From assembly GCF_022483985.1 (NCBI RefSeq), contig NZ_JAKVME010000001.1, forward strand, positions 1,054,001-1,118,000: a DNA stretch of 64,000 nucleotides. The letters are read 5' to 3'. The notes beneath the pieces are model-generated. The model had not been told where the DNA came from. It made no database searches and worked only from the letters and a program-made list of their open reading frames with translations. Source of the DNA: Acetobacter sp. (GTDB taxonomy: Bacteria > Pseudomonadota > Alphaproteobacteria > Acetobacterales > Acetobacteraceae). The position numbers and the translations under genes were made by a program. The stretch's first letter is position 1. Each line of letters begins with the position of its first letter. Below are positions 17,849 to 27,203 of the stretch, piece after piece.

Positions 17849-20800
17849 ATGACAACCTCCTCCAGTTTTTCTGACACCGACAGTTTTGTCCTCAGCGGTC
17901 AGACCAGCACAGTCTCTTCCGGCACAATTGCCTCGGCAGTGACTGTTCTCGGTGGCGGAATACTGATTGTCGACGGTGTTGCGAACGGTACCAGACTGCA
18001 AGGCACCACAGCAGGTCAGGCTCAGGAAATCGTTCAAAGCGGCGGCACCGAGCAGAATGTGACCGTTCTGTCCGGAACTGTGAAAGTCTTGAACGAGGGC
18101 CTGCTGAACACCGGCATCGCCCTTGCAGGCGGCACGATAGAACTCGCCAGCGGCGCGGTGGCTGATACCCTTGTCGCGGGCAGCAGGGGCACTGTCACAA
18201 TATCATCCGCTGAAGTCACATCCGTAACGTTTGCAGGTGGAACCCTGAATGTCACCGATGCCCGTGTTCCCGTGCAGGCGGTTTCATCCGGGACGCTTGT
18301 TCTTGGCAGCTCGACTTCGGCAGCAGGTCTGCGGACAGGAGCATCAGGCACGCTGATTCTCAATGGCGGCAGCGCATCCGGCACGGTGATCAGCGGCGCC
18401 TCGGCTCTGGAGCAGATCCTGGCTCCAGCCGGATCAGGCGGAGTGGCGGAACAGAATTTCCTCATCCTTGATGGCGGCTCACAACAGGTCGGAAACGGAA
18501 CCGTGGAAAACGGGACTATCGCCTCAGGAGGAAGCCAGACGCTTCAGTCCGGCACATCCGCCCGACAGGTCATCATTGCTTCCGGCGGAACCCAGACAGT
18601 CGCTTCCGGCTCTGTGGCCGTGAACGATATCGTCGAGGCTGGTGGTTTTGTGACAAATGATGGCACACTCATTTTTGAGGGCCAAAGTTCGATCGCGGGT
18701 CAGATTTCAGGGGCTGGAGCAATCAGCCAGACCGGTTCGGGCACGACTCTGCAATTCACCTCCGGCGCTCTGGAACATTTTTCCGGCACAATCGCCCTTT
18801 CAGGCGGCACAGTCATGGTGGCGGACGGTGATGAGGCCAGCCACGTCCAGTTTCTGTTCTCCACATCAGGCGGAGAATCTCTGGTGCTCGGCTCGGTTCC
18901 GACGAGCCTCACTCTCTCCGGCTTCGGCGCGAATGACAGCGTTTTCCTATCCGGTGTAACTTCGGGAACATCACTTTCTCTCGGCACCGGCTCACAACTG
19001 ACGCTCGAATCGGGAGGTTCAGCTCTTGAGACGATCTTCCTCGACAGCGGAACGGACTACAGCGGCGCGAATCTGACTCTGGTTGAAAATGCGGACGGCA
19101 CCGGAGCCACCCTGTCATTCGGCGGCGCAGTCTCACCCCATATCGATACTATCATTGCTAACGGTGATGTCGGTATAGTCGTCGCCACGGACGAGACTGC
19201 TCTCATTCCAACAGCATCGTTCGGCATCAATACAGTGGTTCAGGCGGGCGGACGCCTCTATGTCGATGGCCTTGGCCTCCAGAACGAAGTGCATGGCACG
19301 GAAGTCGTCGCCTCCGGTGGACGGGTCGCGCAGACCCGACTTTATGGCTCCGAGGAAGTGCTGACCGGCGGCGTAGCCTCCGCCACCAGCATTGTTGGCG
19401 GCACACAGTCCATCCTTGGCGGCACGGCGACCGGGACCACTATCACGGGTCGCTACAATGCCAACAATCTCGGGCCGGACATGATGATCGACGGCACGCA
19501 GATCGTGGGCTCAGGCGGACTGGCCAGCGATACGACTGTAAACGTCACTTTCGCCGGAAATACCTACCTGCCGCTGGGACAGGCCATTTCAGACAGCGTT
19601 CAGTATGTCGAAAACGGCGGCACAGCCATCGACACCACGCTAACCGGCCTGCATCTGGGGTGGCTCTATCATACCACTCCTCTATGGGCTGACGGGTATG
19701 CGCAGCAGATCGTCATGTCGGGCGGGACAGCGATCAATACGACAGCCAACGCCAACGCCACCATTGACGTTCAGGCTGGCGGCTCCGCGACCAACATCTC
19801 CCTGGACGGCGGCACGCTCACCCTTGAAAAAGGCGCTCTCTATACCGGCACCCTCACCTTTCTGCCGAATTGTGATCCGGGGTATACGGTTTACGGCATG
19901 TCAGGCAGTCATACGACGCAGTCAGTGCTCAACGTCACCATGGATCAGCTCGCCTCGATCACCATTCAGGGCTTTGACGTCATTGGCTCCGTCATCACGA
20001 TGGGCCTGACCTCTCTCTACAGCCCATCCGGCACCCAGACTGTCAGCACGATCAACCAGATTGTCATTACCGATCTGACGTTCGCTGGCACGGCCAACGA
20101 GATTGATACCGGTTTCATTGGCGCTGACGGCGTTCTGACCGTAACTGAAGGCAACGAGAGCGTCTCCATCCATCTGGGCGGCACGTTTGGCTCCCCTTTC
20201 TACTTCCAGCGCGCTCCTGATGGTGGCACCCGAATCACTTACGGCGTGCCCTGCTACTGCCCCGGAACGCTCATCAGCACACCGGATGGAGAACGCGCCA
20301 TCGAGACACTCTCCATCGGCGACATCATCCAGACAGCTTCCGGAGAAAGCCGTGCAATCCGGTGGATCGGACGACGGAGCTATGACGGACGTTTTGCCGA
20401 GGGCAACCCGGACATCCTGCCCGTGGTCATTCAGGTAGGTGCTCTGGGGAACGGCCTTCCCCGTCGCACCCTGCGCGTATCGCCCCTCCATGCGATGGCG
20501 CTTGACGGCAAGCTCATTCCTGCCAGCCTGCTGATCAACGGTTCCAGCATCACCCAGACGCGCAGACCGCGCCGCGTGGATTACATCCACATCGAACTCG
20601 ACACTCACGATCTTCTGCTGGCGGAAGGCGCGGCCTCTGAAACATTCGTCGATGACGACAGCCGGTCCATGTTCCACAACGTCACCGAGTATGAGACGCT
20701 TTATCCGGACGAGGAGCGTCAGGCGGCCCATTTCTGCCTGCCCCGGATCGAAGATGGTCCGCAGCTTGAGGCGATCAGGCTGCGCCTCAAAGCTCTTGCC

Positions 20801-21127
20801 GCCGACGTCATGGAACGCAGCCGGGTCCACGGTTTCGTGGACGCCATCACTGCCACCACGATCGAAGGATGGGCGCGCTGCGATGCCGTGTCCGACACGC
20901 CACGCGAGCTGATCATCTACAGCCGGGATATCGAGCTGGGACGTGTCACGGCAGACCGTTTCAGGGCGGATCTGACCGAGAATGGCCATCATTCAGGGAA
21001 GCACGCCTTCTGCTTCACGTGCGAAGTCCCTGTCGTCGCAGGACTGATTCGCGTGGAGGATGCTGACACAGGTGACTGCCTGACCAACCCGGCGGCAAGC
21101 GGATCGCTTCATGACCATGCTGCCTGA
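17849..21127 (+). CDS. Large repeat adhesin with Hint domain and C-terminal GW module
   Basis: 1092 residues from the ATG at 17849 (GAAGG seven bases before). Residues 1-790 are Gly/Ser/Thr-rich strand repeats, such as IVQSGGTEQNVTVLSG and VASATSIVGGTQSILGG, like the AIDA-type O-heptosylation target repeats of autotransporter passengers. There is no beta-barrel. A Hint_2 domain begins at Cys802-Tyr-Cys804-Pro-Gly-Thr and has STPDGERAIETLSIGD and RVSPLHAM. The last ~100 residues hold a module, GFVDAITATTIEGWA to RFRADL, that is repeated in the next gene. It is probably a surface or secreted protein that may self-process; the export route is not visible. No classical signal peptide is seen. Confidence 0.8.
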   Translation: MTTSSSFSDTDSFVLSGQTSTVSSGTIASAVTVLGGGILIVDGVANGTRLQGTTAGQAQEIVQSGGTEQNVTVLSGTVKVLNEGLLNTGIALAGGTIELASGAVADTLVAGSRGTVTISSAEVTSVTFAGGTLNVTDARVPVQAVSSGTLVLGSSTSAAGLRTGASGTLILNGGSASGTVISGASALEQILAPAGSGGVAEQNFLILDGGSQQVGNGTVENGTIASGGSQTLQSGTSARQVIIASGGTQTVASGSVAVNDIVEAGGFVTNDGTLIFEGQSSIAGQISGAGAISQTGSGTTLQFTSGALEHFSGTIALSGGTVMVADGDEASHVQFLFSTSGGESLVLGSVPTSLTLSGFGANDSVFLSGVTSGTSLSLGTGSQLTLESGGSALETIFLDSGTDYSGANLTLVENADGTGATLSFGGAVSPHIDTIIANGDVGIVVATDETALIPTASFGINTVVQAGGRLYVDGLGLQNEVHGTEVVASGGRVAQTRLYGSEEVLTGGVASATSIVGGTQSILGGTATGTTITGRYNANNLGPDMMIDGTQIVGSGGLASDTTVNVTFAGNTYLPLGQAISDSVQYVENGGTAIDTTLTGLHLGWLYHTTPLWADGYAQQIVMSGGTAINTTANANATIDVQAGGSATNISLDGGTLTLEKGALYTGTLTFLPNCDPGYTVYGMSGSHTTQSVLNVTMDQLASITIQGFDVIGSVITMGLTSLYSPSGTQTVSTINQIVITDLTFAGTANEIDTGFIGADGVLTVTEGNESVSIHLGGTFGSPFYFQRAPDGGTRITYGVPCYCPGTLISTPDGERAIETLSIGDIIQTASGESRAIRWIGRRSYDGRFAEGNPDILPVVIQVGALGNGLPRRTLRVSPLHAMALDGKLIPASLLINGSSITQTRRPRRVDYIHIELDTHDLLLAEGAASETFVDDDSRSMFHNVTEYETLYPDEERQAAHFCLPRIEDGPQLEAIRLRLKALAADVMERSRVHGFVDAITATTIEGWARCDAVSDTPRELIIYSRDIELGRVTADRFRADLTENGHHSGKHAFCFTCEVPVVAGLIRVEDADTGDCLTNPAASGSLHDHAA

Positions 21128-21175
21128 GCGTTTTCGTTCGTAAAACTTTCAGGATTATCTCCGACACTGCCTTTC

Positions 21176-23152
21176 ATGAGCGTGTCAGAAAAATCAGCAG
21201 TGTCTGCCGGATCGGCCTTCGCCGGATTTGTCGACGTGATCAGCCATGAACCCGGTCAGGGCTGGACGATTGCGGGCTGGGCCAGAAACCTGATGGACCC
21301 GTCAGCCCGCTATCAGGTCCGCATCCTATGCCACGGCAATCAGGTTGCTGAAGCGGTGGCTGATGGCTTCCGCGAGGATCTGGTCATCCCGGGCAGCGCG
21401 GACGGGCGGCACGCCTTTTCGATTCTGATCCCCGATGACGCCGCCCCGGCCGCAGAGACCGGTTCTTTCAACGTCCTGCTGCTTCCTGACCGTCAGCCCC
21501 TTCCTCTCGCCGAGCATCTAGCCGGGACAATCCCTTCCGGCCTGCGGGGCTCCATCGATATCGTCGGACGCGACAGGATTGCAGGCTGGCTGAGAAGCGA
21601 TACCCATCCCGACATGCGCCTCAGCGTGGCGATCATGGTCGATGACGCCCTTCAGCACCGGATGCTCGCCAATCAGTTCCGTCCGGATCTGCGCGACAAT
21701 GGCCTCGGCGACGGTCGCTACGGGTTTGATGTCATGCTGTCCCCACCCCTCTCTCTGGACAGCGACCATGTCGTTTCCGTTCTCTGTGCGGAAACCAATA
21801 CCCCTCTGCCCGGCTCGCCTCTGTATTTCCCGGCGACACGCCGTTTCAACGAGACGTTCCGCCAGCACGTAAGACAAACTCTCAACGGAATAGCCACCGC
21901 CCGCCAGCGTGAGGCCGCTCTGGAATTTCTTGCCGATCAGACCCACCAGCTCCGTAACGAGCAGGGACGCGAAGACTCACGCAAGGCTGCGACGGAACAC
22001 CACCGACTGGCGCAACGACGCAAGGAAGCAGAGCCGGGCGTCACAGTTCCCAGAATTCTGTTTGTTGATGACCGGGCTCCTGATCCAACCCGCGACGCTG
22101 GCTCCAGCGCCCTTCTCTCGCACATGCAGGCAGCACAGGCCCTTGATTATGAAGTCAGCTTCGTCGCGTCGGTCATGGAGCCCGGTGTCGCAGCAGTCCG
22201 TGAACTGGAAAAGCAGGGCTTTGCCTGCTGGCGCGCTCCGGCCTATCCGACGGTTGAATCGTTGCTGCGAACACAGACAAACAGTTTTGACGCCATCTAT
22301 TTCCACCGTCTGACCAACGCAGGCCGTTACCTCGATCTGGCGAGGCTTTACATGCCGGGGGCCCGCCTGATCTCCAGTGTTGCCGATCTGGCGTGGTTGC
22401 GGCTGGAGCGGCAGGCCGTTGCCGAAAATCGCCCCGAACTCCGGACGGCTTCCGGACAGGAAAAGGTGCGAGAACATATGGCGACGTGGGCATCGCACAG
22501 CGTGATCACCCATTCGCCAGTCGAAGCTGCCCTGTTGGCTGCGGCGGTCCCGACAGCCAGCATCCATGTCGTTCCGTGGCATCTGGAATTGAAAGAACCG
22601 CCTCTTCCTTTCGAACGACGGCACGGTGTCGCCTTCATTGCGCATTACGGCCATGCCCCCAATATCGATGCCGCCAAGTGGCTGGTGGGCGATATCCTCC
22701 CTCTTCTGTGGGAACAGACCCCGGATATCGAAATTCTGCTGGTCGGAAGCGCGATGCCGGACCTGATTATTCAGATGGGCGAGATTCCCGGTGTACAAGT
22801 GCTCGGACATATCGCCGATCTGGACAGTTTCCTGCGTTCCGTTCGTCTGACAATTGCGCCACTGCGGTTCGGAGCCGGTATCAAGAGCAAGGTTCTGGAA
22901 AGCTGGGCTGCTGGCATTCCCTGCGTCGCTACACCGATTGCTACGGAAGGTATGAATCTTCCGGTTGAGCTACAGCTTTCCGTGGCAAGCAGCGCTGCCG
23001 ATCTGGCAAAACTTGTAGCGAAACTTTATTATGACCCCGAAGCGACGGCTTCTCTGGCTGAAGCGGGACAGGATTATATCCGTATCCGCCATTCGACCGA
23101 TCGTGTGCGCTCGGCACTTGACCGGAGTCTTGGGACTTTACGTAGAGCATAG
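21176..23152 (+). CDS. GT4 glycosyltransferase with two N-terminal GW modules
   Basis: 658 residues. Residues about 14-115 and 120-215 are two copies of a beta-rich module (GFVDVIS..GWTIAGWAR..GFREDL; GSIDIVGRDRIAGWLR..FRPDLRDNGLGDGRYGF) that also ends the upstream adhesin. A helical linker follows. From about residue 290 (RILFVDDRAPDPTRDAGSSA) there is a GT-B glycosyltransferase of family 4 with FGAGIKSKVLESWAAGIPCVATPIATEGM near the C-terminus, where the nucleotide-sugar Glu lies. It is 48 bases behind the adhesin and probably in one transcript, so it is a strong candidate to glycosylate that adhesin. No good ribosome binding site is visible. Confidence 0.85.
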   Translation: MSVSEKSAVSAGSAFAGFVDVISHEPGQGWTIAGWARNLMDPSARYQVRILCHGNQVAEAVADGFREDLVIPGSADGRHAFSILIPDDAAPAAETGSFNVLLLPDRQPLPLAEHLAGTIPSGLRGSIDIVGRDRIAGWLRSDTHPDMRLSVAIMVDDALQHRMLANQFRPDLRDNGLGDGRYGFDVMLSPPLSLDSDHVVSVLCAETNTPLPGSPLYFPATRRFNETFRQHVRQTLNGIATARQREAALEFLADQTHQLRNEQGREDSRKAATEHHRLAQRRKEAEPGVTVPRILFVDDRAPDPTRDAGSSALLSHMQAAQALDYEVSFVASVMEPGVAAVRELEKQGFACWRAPAYPTVESLLRTQTNSFDAIYFHRLTNAGRYLDLARLYMPGARLISSVADLAWLRLERQAVAENRPELRTASGQEKVREHMATWASHSVITHSPVEAALLAAAVPTASIHVVPWHLELKEPPLPFERRHGVAFIAHYGHAPNIDAAKWLVGDILPLLWEQTPDIEILLVGSAMPDLIIQMGEIPGVQVLGHIADLDSFLRSVRLTIAPLRFGAGIKSKVLESWAAGIPCVATPIATEGMNLPVELQLSVASSAADLAKLVAKLYYDPEATASLAEAGQDYIRIRHSTDRVRSALDRSLGTLRRA

Positions 23153-23590
23153 CTTTTTAAAATATATAATACTTTACAATCATAGTGTTATATATATTTT
23201 CTTTATTTTACGCTGAGGAAATCACCGCTGATTTTTCGATACTCTCAGTGACAGATTGATCTCCCGACATGACAGCCTGATCCACCATTATCGACATTTC
23301 CGCACATCAGGTCTTGACCGCACAAAGCATAGAAATAAAGAAAAATAATACACTGAAAATAAAGTATAAAATTATTATTTTTTAGAGCCAACCTCTGCCC
23401 GAAAGCTCCCATCTGCAGAAAACATTGGGATCGGTCGCCCATCAAAGCCCTGTCAGCAGTTGCATTCAGCCCTGATGCCCTGCATCTTCCGCCCGCTTTT
23501 CCAAAGACGTACCGGACGAAGCAGGAATGGGACTCTTGCCTGCGCAGAAGCTCCCTGTTTCGGACAAGACGGAGAACGGTCGCCTACGCA
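23153..23590. other. AT-rich intergenic region before secD
   Basis: 438 bases with no supported gene. The stretch 23155-23400 is very AT-rich (for example 23330-23385 is almost only A and T), unlike its surroundings, and could hold the secDF promoter or be a remnant. The short open frames on both strands here lack ribosome binding sites and coding character. Confidence 0.4.
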
Positions 23591-25150
23591 ATGATGTATT
23601 ACAGCCGGATCAAACTGCTCTCCGTGGCTGCGGTGTGCCTGCTTGGCGCCCTGCTCTGCGTGCCCAACTTTGTCCGCAAGCCTGCGGCGTCCATCCCCTG
23701 GCCCGAGATTCATCTCGGCCTTGACCTTCGGGGAGGCTCATATCTTCTCCTTCAGGTCGACCTGTCTTCCCTGACGCATGATCGGCTCCAGAGCCTGTCA
23801 GATTCGCTGCGGCAATCACTGATCAGCGCCAACCTTGGATATCGCAACATTGCGATCAATCCGGACAAGGCCGAAATCACCTTCCAGCCCCGCGATCCTT
23901 CAGAGAAGGACCGTGACCTGAAAGTGCTGGAAACCCTGCCGCGCACGGTTCCGAACGAATTTTCGGTCACGACCGGTTCTGACGACACCATCGCCATAAC
24001 GCTGGACAGCGGCGCCATGCGGGTCCGGACGCATGACGCGGTCTCTCAGGCGATCGAGATTGTCAGACGCCGTATCGACGCCACCGGTGCTGTCGATCCT
24101 CAGATTACACGACAGGGCGAGGACCGCATCGTCGTGGAACTTCCGGGCATCAGTGACCCTGAGCGCGTAAAAGCCCTGCTCGGCACCACAGCCAAGATGA
24201 CGTTCCGCCTTGTCGACGAACTGCCGCCGGGCACGATGATCGCGCCACCCGGTGACACACTGCTGCCCTTGTCCGATCATCCGGACAGCACGCTCGCCGT
24301 GCATAATCATGTCGATGTTGACGGTGTGAACCTCACCAACGCCGGTGCGACAACCGACGATCAGACAGGTGGCTGGGCCGTCAGCTTCTCGCTCGATTCA
24401 GTCGGCACCCGCGCCTTTGGTGACGTGACGCAGGCCAATGTCGGGCGCCGTTTTGCGATCGTTCTGGATAACAAAATCATTGAAGCGCCCGTGATCCGCA
24501 CAGCCATCACGGGTGGCAGCGGCATCATTACCGGCAACTTCGACGCCCATCAGGCGACGGACCTCGCCCTGCTGCTGCGCGCCGGAGCCCTGCCCGTTCC
24601 GCTGACGGTCGTAGAAGAGCGCTCGATCGGACCATCGCTTGGCGCGGACTCCATCCGGGCCGGAGCGCTCAGCCTGCTGGTCGGCTTCGTGCTGGTGATC
24701 ATCTTCATGGCGCTATTCTATGGTCGCTTCGGCTGGTATGCGAACGTCGCCCTGTTCGCCAACCTCGTGCTGATGCTGGCCATCCTGTCGCTATTCGGGG
24801 CTACGCTGACCCTGCCCGGCATGGCCGGAATGCTGCTGACCCTCGGTATGGCGGTGGACGCCAATATCCTGATCATCGAGCGTATCCGTGAGGAACTGAA
24901 ACGTGGCCGTACGCCGCTCGCCGCCATGCAGGCCGGCTTTGAACGCGCCACAGCCACCGTTCTGGACAGTAACGCCACGGCCTTTCTGGCTCACGTCATG
25001 CTGTTCGTGTTCGGAACAGGCCCCGTGCGCGGCTTCGCTCTCACGATCACGATCGGCATCGCCACGACGCTGTTCTCCACCCTTCTTCTCTCTCGGATGC
25101 TGATGGTGCGCTGGTATGCCCTCACACGTCCGTCCACCCTTCCGGTCTGA
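23591..25150 (+). CDS. secD: Protein translocase subunit SecD
   Basis: 519 residues. The N-terminal helix (RIKLLSVAAVCLLGALLCV) and the motif LGLDLRGGSYLLLQVD open the protein. A large periplasmic P1 domain occupies roughly residues 60-330 and includes GQEDRIVVELPG-like sequence. It is followed by RAGALPVPLTVVEERSIGPSLG, five more helices, and GMAVDANILIIERIREEL, the conserved cytoplasmic motif of RND-type SecD. With SecF it uses the proton gradient to complete protein export after SecYEG. yajC, often located directly upstream, is not here. Confidence 0.97.
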   Translation: MMYYSRIKLLSVAAVCLLGALLCVPNFVRKPAASIPWPEIHLGLDLRGGSYLLLQVDLSSLTHDRLQSLSDSLRQSLISANLGYRNIAINPDKAEITFQPRDPSEKDRDLKVLETLPRTVPNEFSVTTGSDDTIAITLDSGAMRVRTHDAVSQAIEIVRRRIDATGAVDPQITRQGEDRIVVELPGISDPERVKALLGTTAKMTFRLVDELPPGTMIAPPGDTLLPLSDHPDSTLAVHNHVDVDGVNLTNAGATTDDQTGGWAVSFSLDSVGTRAFGDVTQANVGRRFAIVLDNKIIEAPVIRTAITGGSGIITGNFDAHQATDLALLLRAGALPVPLTVVEERSIGPSLGADSIRAGALSLLVGFVLVIIFMALFYGRFGWYANVALFANLVLMLAILSLFGATLTLPGMAGMLLTLGMAVDANILIIERIREELKRGRTPLAAMQAGFERATATVLDSNATAFLAHVMLFVFGTGPVRGFALTITIGIATTLFSTLLLSRMLMVRWYALTRPSTLPV

Positions 25151-25161
25151 GAGGCGCATCT

Positions 25162-26103
25162 ATGTTCGGACGTCCCCTTTTGCGCTTTGTCCACAAGGAT
25201 ACGCACATCAACTTCATGCGCGGACGGTTTGCCGGTCTGGCGACTTCCGCCGTGCTGTCGCTGGCTTCCGTCATCCTGTTCTTCCACCCCGGTCTGACGC
25301 TCGGCCTTGATTTCCGTGGCGGCATCGTCGTGGAAGCAAAAACCAATGGTCCGGCCGATTTCGGCAAAATCCGGACGGCGCTGACGGCGCACAATCTCAA
25401 GACGGATGGCGTGCAGGCGTTTGGTGGCCCGGACGACGTGCTGATCAGGCTGGGTGCGAACGAGCAGACGAACACCAATGCGGTCGTCGATGAAGTACGC
25501 CACGCCATTACCGAAGCCCAGCCGGGCGCGACCATTGTGCGGGCCGATGCGGTCGGCGCGTCTGTCTCAGCCGAACTGTTCCGCAACGGCCTGCTGGCGC
25601 TCGGCATCAGTCTGCTCATGATCCTCGGCTATATCTGGTTCCGGTTTGAATGGGAGTTCGCCCTGTCGGCGGTCGTTACTCTTGTGCTCGATCTGACAAA
25701 GACGGTGGGCTTTCTGGTGCTGACCCATTTCGAGTTCGATCTTGTGATGGTCGCGGCGATCCTGACGATCCTCGGCTATTCCACCAACGACAAGGTGGTG
25801 GTCTATGACCGTATCCGTGAAAATCTGCGGCGTTATCGTACCATGCCGCTGCGGGAACTACTCGATCTTTCGATCAATGAGACCCTGAGCCGCACGCTCG
25901 GAACCTCCACCACGGTCTTTCTTGCAGCCCTGCCTCTGGCTTTCTTCGGTGGCGCAAGCCTGTCCGGTTTTGCCTGGGTGATGCTGTTCGGGATTGTGGT
26001 CGGCACGTCATCGTCGATCTTTATCGCCGCCCCCCTGCTTCTGCTGCTGGGGGAAAAGCGTCTCCGCAAGGACACACGCCCTGCCGTGAAGCAGGAAATC
26101 TGA
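25162..26103 (+). CDS. secF: Protein translocase subunit SecF
   Basis: 313 residues with six helices. TLGLDFRGGIVVEAKT follows the first helix, the small P1 domain comes next, and GYSTNDKVVVYDRIRENL is the SecF signature near residue 205. The gene begins 11 bases after the secD stop with AGAGG before the ATG. It forms the SecDF complex that pulls preproteins on the periplasmic side. Confidence 0.97.
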   Translation: MFGRPLLRFVHKDTHINFMRGRFAGLATSAVLSLASVILFFHPGLTLGLDFRGGIVVEAKTNGPADFGKIRTALTAHNLKTDGVQAFGGPDDVLIRLGANEQTNTNAVVDEVRHAITEAQPGATIVRADAVGASVSAELFRNGLLALGISLLMILGYIWFRFEWEFALSAVVTLVLDLTKTVGFLVLTHFEFDLVMVAAILTILGYSTNDKVVVYDRIRENLRRYRTMPLRELLDLSINETLSRTLGTSTTVFLAALPLAFFGGASLSGFAWVMLFGIVVGTSSSIFIAAPLLLLLGEKRLRKDTRPAVKQEI

Positions 26104-26115
26104 CAGTCCATCTCA

Positions 26116-26149
26116 GGATCAGTGGGAAAGATCACTTTCTCACTGATCC
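26116..26149. terminator. Hairpin shared by secF and a convergent lipoprotein gene
   Basis: A 15-bp stem (ggatcagtgggaaag / ctttctcactgatcc, one G-T wobble) with loop atca, located between the two convergent stop codons. There is no T-run on either side, but the strength and place fit a bidirectional transcription end. Confidence 0.55.
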
Positions 26150-26152
26150 ACC

Positions 26153-26560
26153 TCACGGCACTCCAGCGGCCGATTTTGTCTGGGGTGAGGGTTCCGCAGG
26201 TGCACCATCCACGGGCGCTGTCGCCGCAATAAGCTGTTCGATCGCCCTGTTCGCCGCTCTCATGTTGCTGTCACTCGGCAATGATTCCTCCCGTGCAACG
26301 GCCAGAAGCGCCTCATGATCCAGCACGATGATTTCCGTGAGTCTGTGCGCCGTTATCCCTCCTGACATCACGGCCCCACGCGCCATCCCATGCGCGATCA
26401 TGTAACTGTATATCAGCGTATGAGGGGTCGGTCTGGTGCTGACGACCGGCGACGCCTGACAGGCCGCCAGAGCGCCGCACAGGGCAAGCGACCGCCACCG
26501 GAAGTGTCGGAATCTGCCGGTTATGCGTGCGGGAACACACTTTCCGTCTTCACTACCCAT
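26153..26560 (-). CDS. Small lipoprotein, function unknown
   Basis: 135 residues from the ATG at 26560. The N-terminus has a basic run (RFRHFRWRS) and a lipobox-like LCGALAAC, predicting lipid attachment at that Cys. The body has PHTLIYSYMIAHGMARGAVMSGG and a helical region rich in Ala, Arg and Glu, then a Pro/Ala tail. The family is not recognised. An open frame reaches up to 26605, but the later ATG gives a better signal peptide. It is convergent with secF. Confidence 0.6.
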   Translation of the reverse strand: MGSEDGKCVPARITGRFRHFRWRSLALCGALAACQASPVVSTRPTPHTLIYSYMIAHGMARGAVMSGGITAHRLTEIIVLDHEALLAVAREESLPSDSNMRAANRAIEQLIAATAPVDGAPAEPSPQTKSAAGVP

Positions 26561-26668
26561 CGTCACAGGCCCTGATCGCTGGCGACCATCATCTTGTCTT
26601 TCCAACCTGAAATCCGGTTTCTTGTTTGTCTTTTATCCCTACCAGCCCTTCCCTGCGGCGACCAGAGA

Positions 26669-26972
26669 TCAGCGCCGGGTCAGCCAGAGAATGAAAGAAA
26701 GCAGGATGCTCAGAACAAGACCCGTCGCCAGCGGCAGATACAGGGTAAAGCCCTGACGACGGATCAGAATATCACCGGGAAGGCGTCCAACCGGCAGTTT
26801 CTGAAGATAGAGCGGATCCAGTTTGAATGGACACATTCGACCTGGTGAAGACGCTCGATAAGCACTGAGCTGGAGCAATTCCACCGAGCCGGAGTTCAGT
26901 GGAATTGCTCCAGGGCCACAACACCCCCACCAGAACGACCGCCACGCCAGCGACTATCAGTGCACGCCTCAC
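26669..26972 (-). pseudogene. DUF2905 membrane protein gene, broken by a ~100-bp palindromic insertion
   Basis: The N-terminal part (26972-26910) encodes MRRALIVAGVAVVLVGVLWPW. The C-terminal part (26809-26669) encodes YLQKLPVGRLPGDILIRR and a second helix ending LILWLTRR-like. Joined, these give a normal ~70-residue DUF2905 protein with two helices and the conserved GRLPGDI loop. Between them, in a different frame, lie about 100 bases of a two-hairpin element. The insertion length is not a multiple of three, so no intact protein is made in one frame. The two halves each appear only as separate short open frames. Confidence 0.75.
26810..26909. repeat. Two-hairpin palindromic element inserted in the DUF2905 gene
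   Basis: The first half (26810-26856) has nested arms gagcg/cgctc, ccag/ctgg and gaatg/cattc. The second half is a 15-bp perfect inverted repeat, ctggagcaattccac (26870-26884) and its complement (26899-26913). The limits are inferred from where the protein homology stops and resumes, and may be off by a few bases. It resembles small mobile palindromes (RIME/REP/MITE-like) in style. No second copy was seen in this window. Confidence 0.65.
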
Positions 26973-27203
26973 AAACCTCTCCCTGTCTGCCGTTGATGTA
27001 GTTTCTCACGCCGTGATCTCAACTGAACGGCATATTCCTGATCAGATCGTCCAAAAATTCCGTTTTCAACGTGGCAGCGGCGAAAAAGCCTCGATATAAA
27101 CGCACCACACAGACGGCTCGCCGTTTCACAGGCAGATTGACGCCGGACTCCTGCCCGCGTATCGCCCTCAGCGCAGCAGTACCAGACCAGAGGATGTTTC
27201 TCC

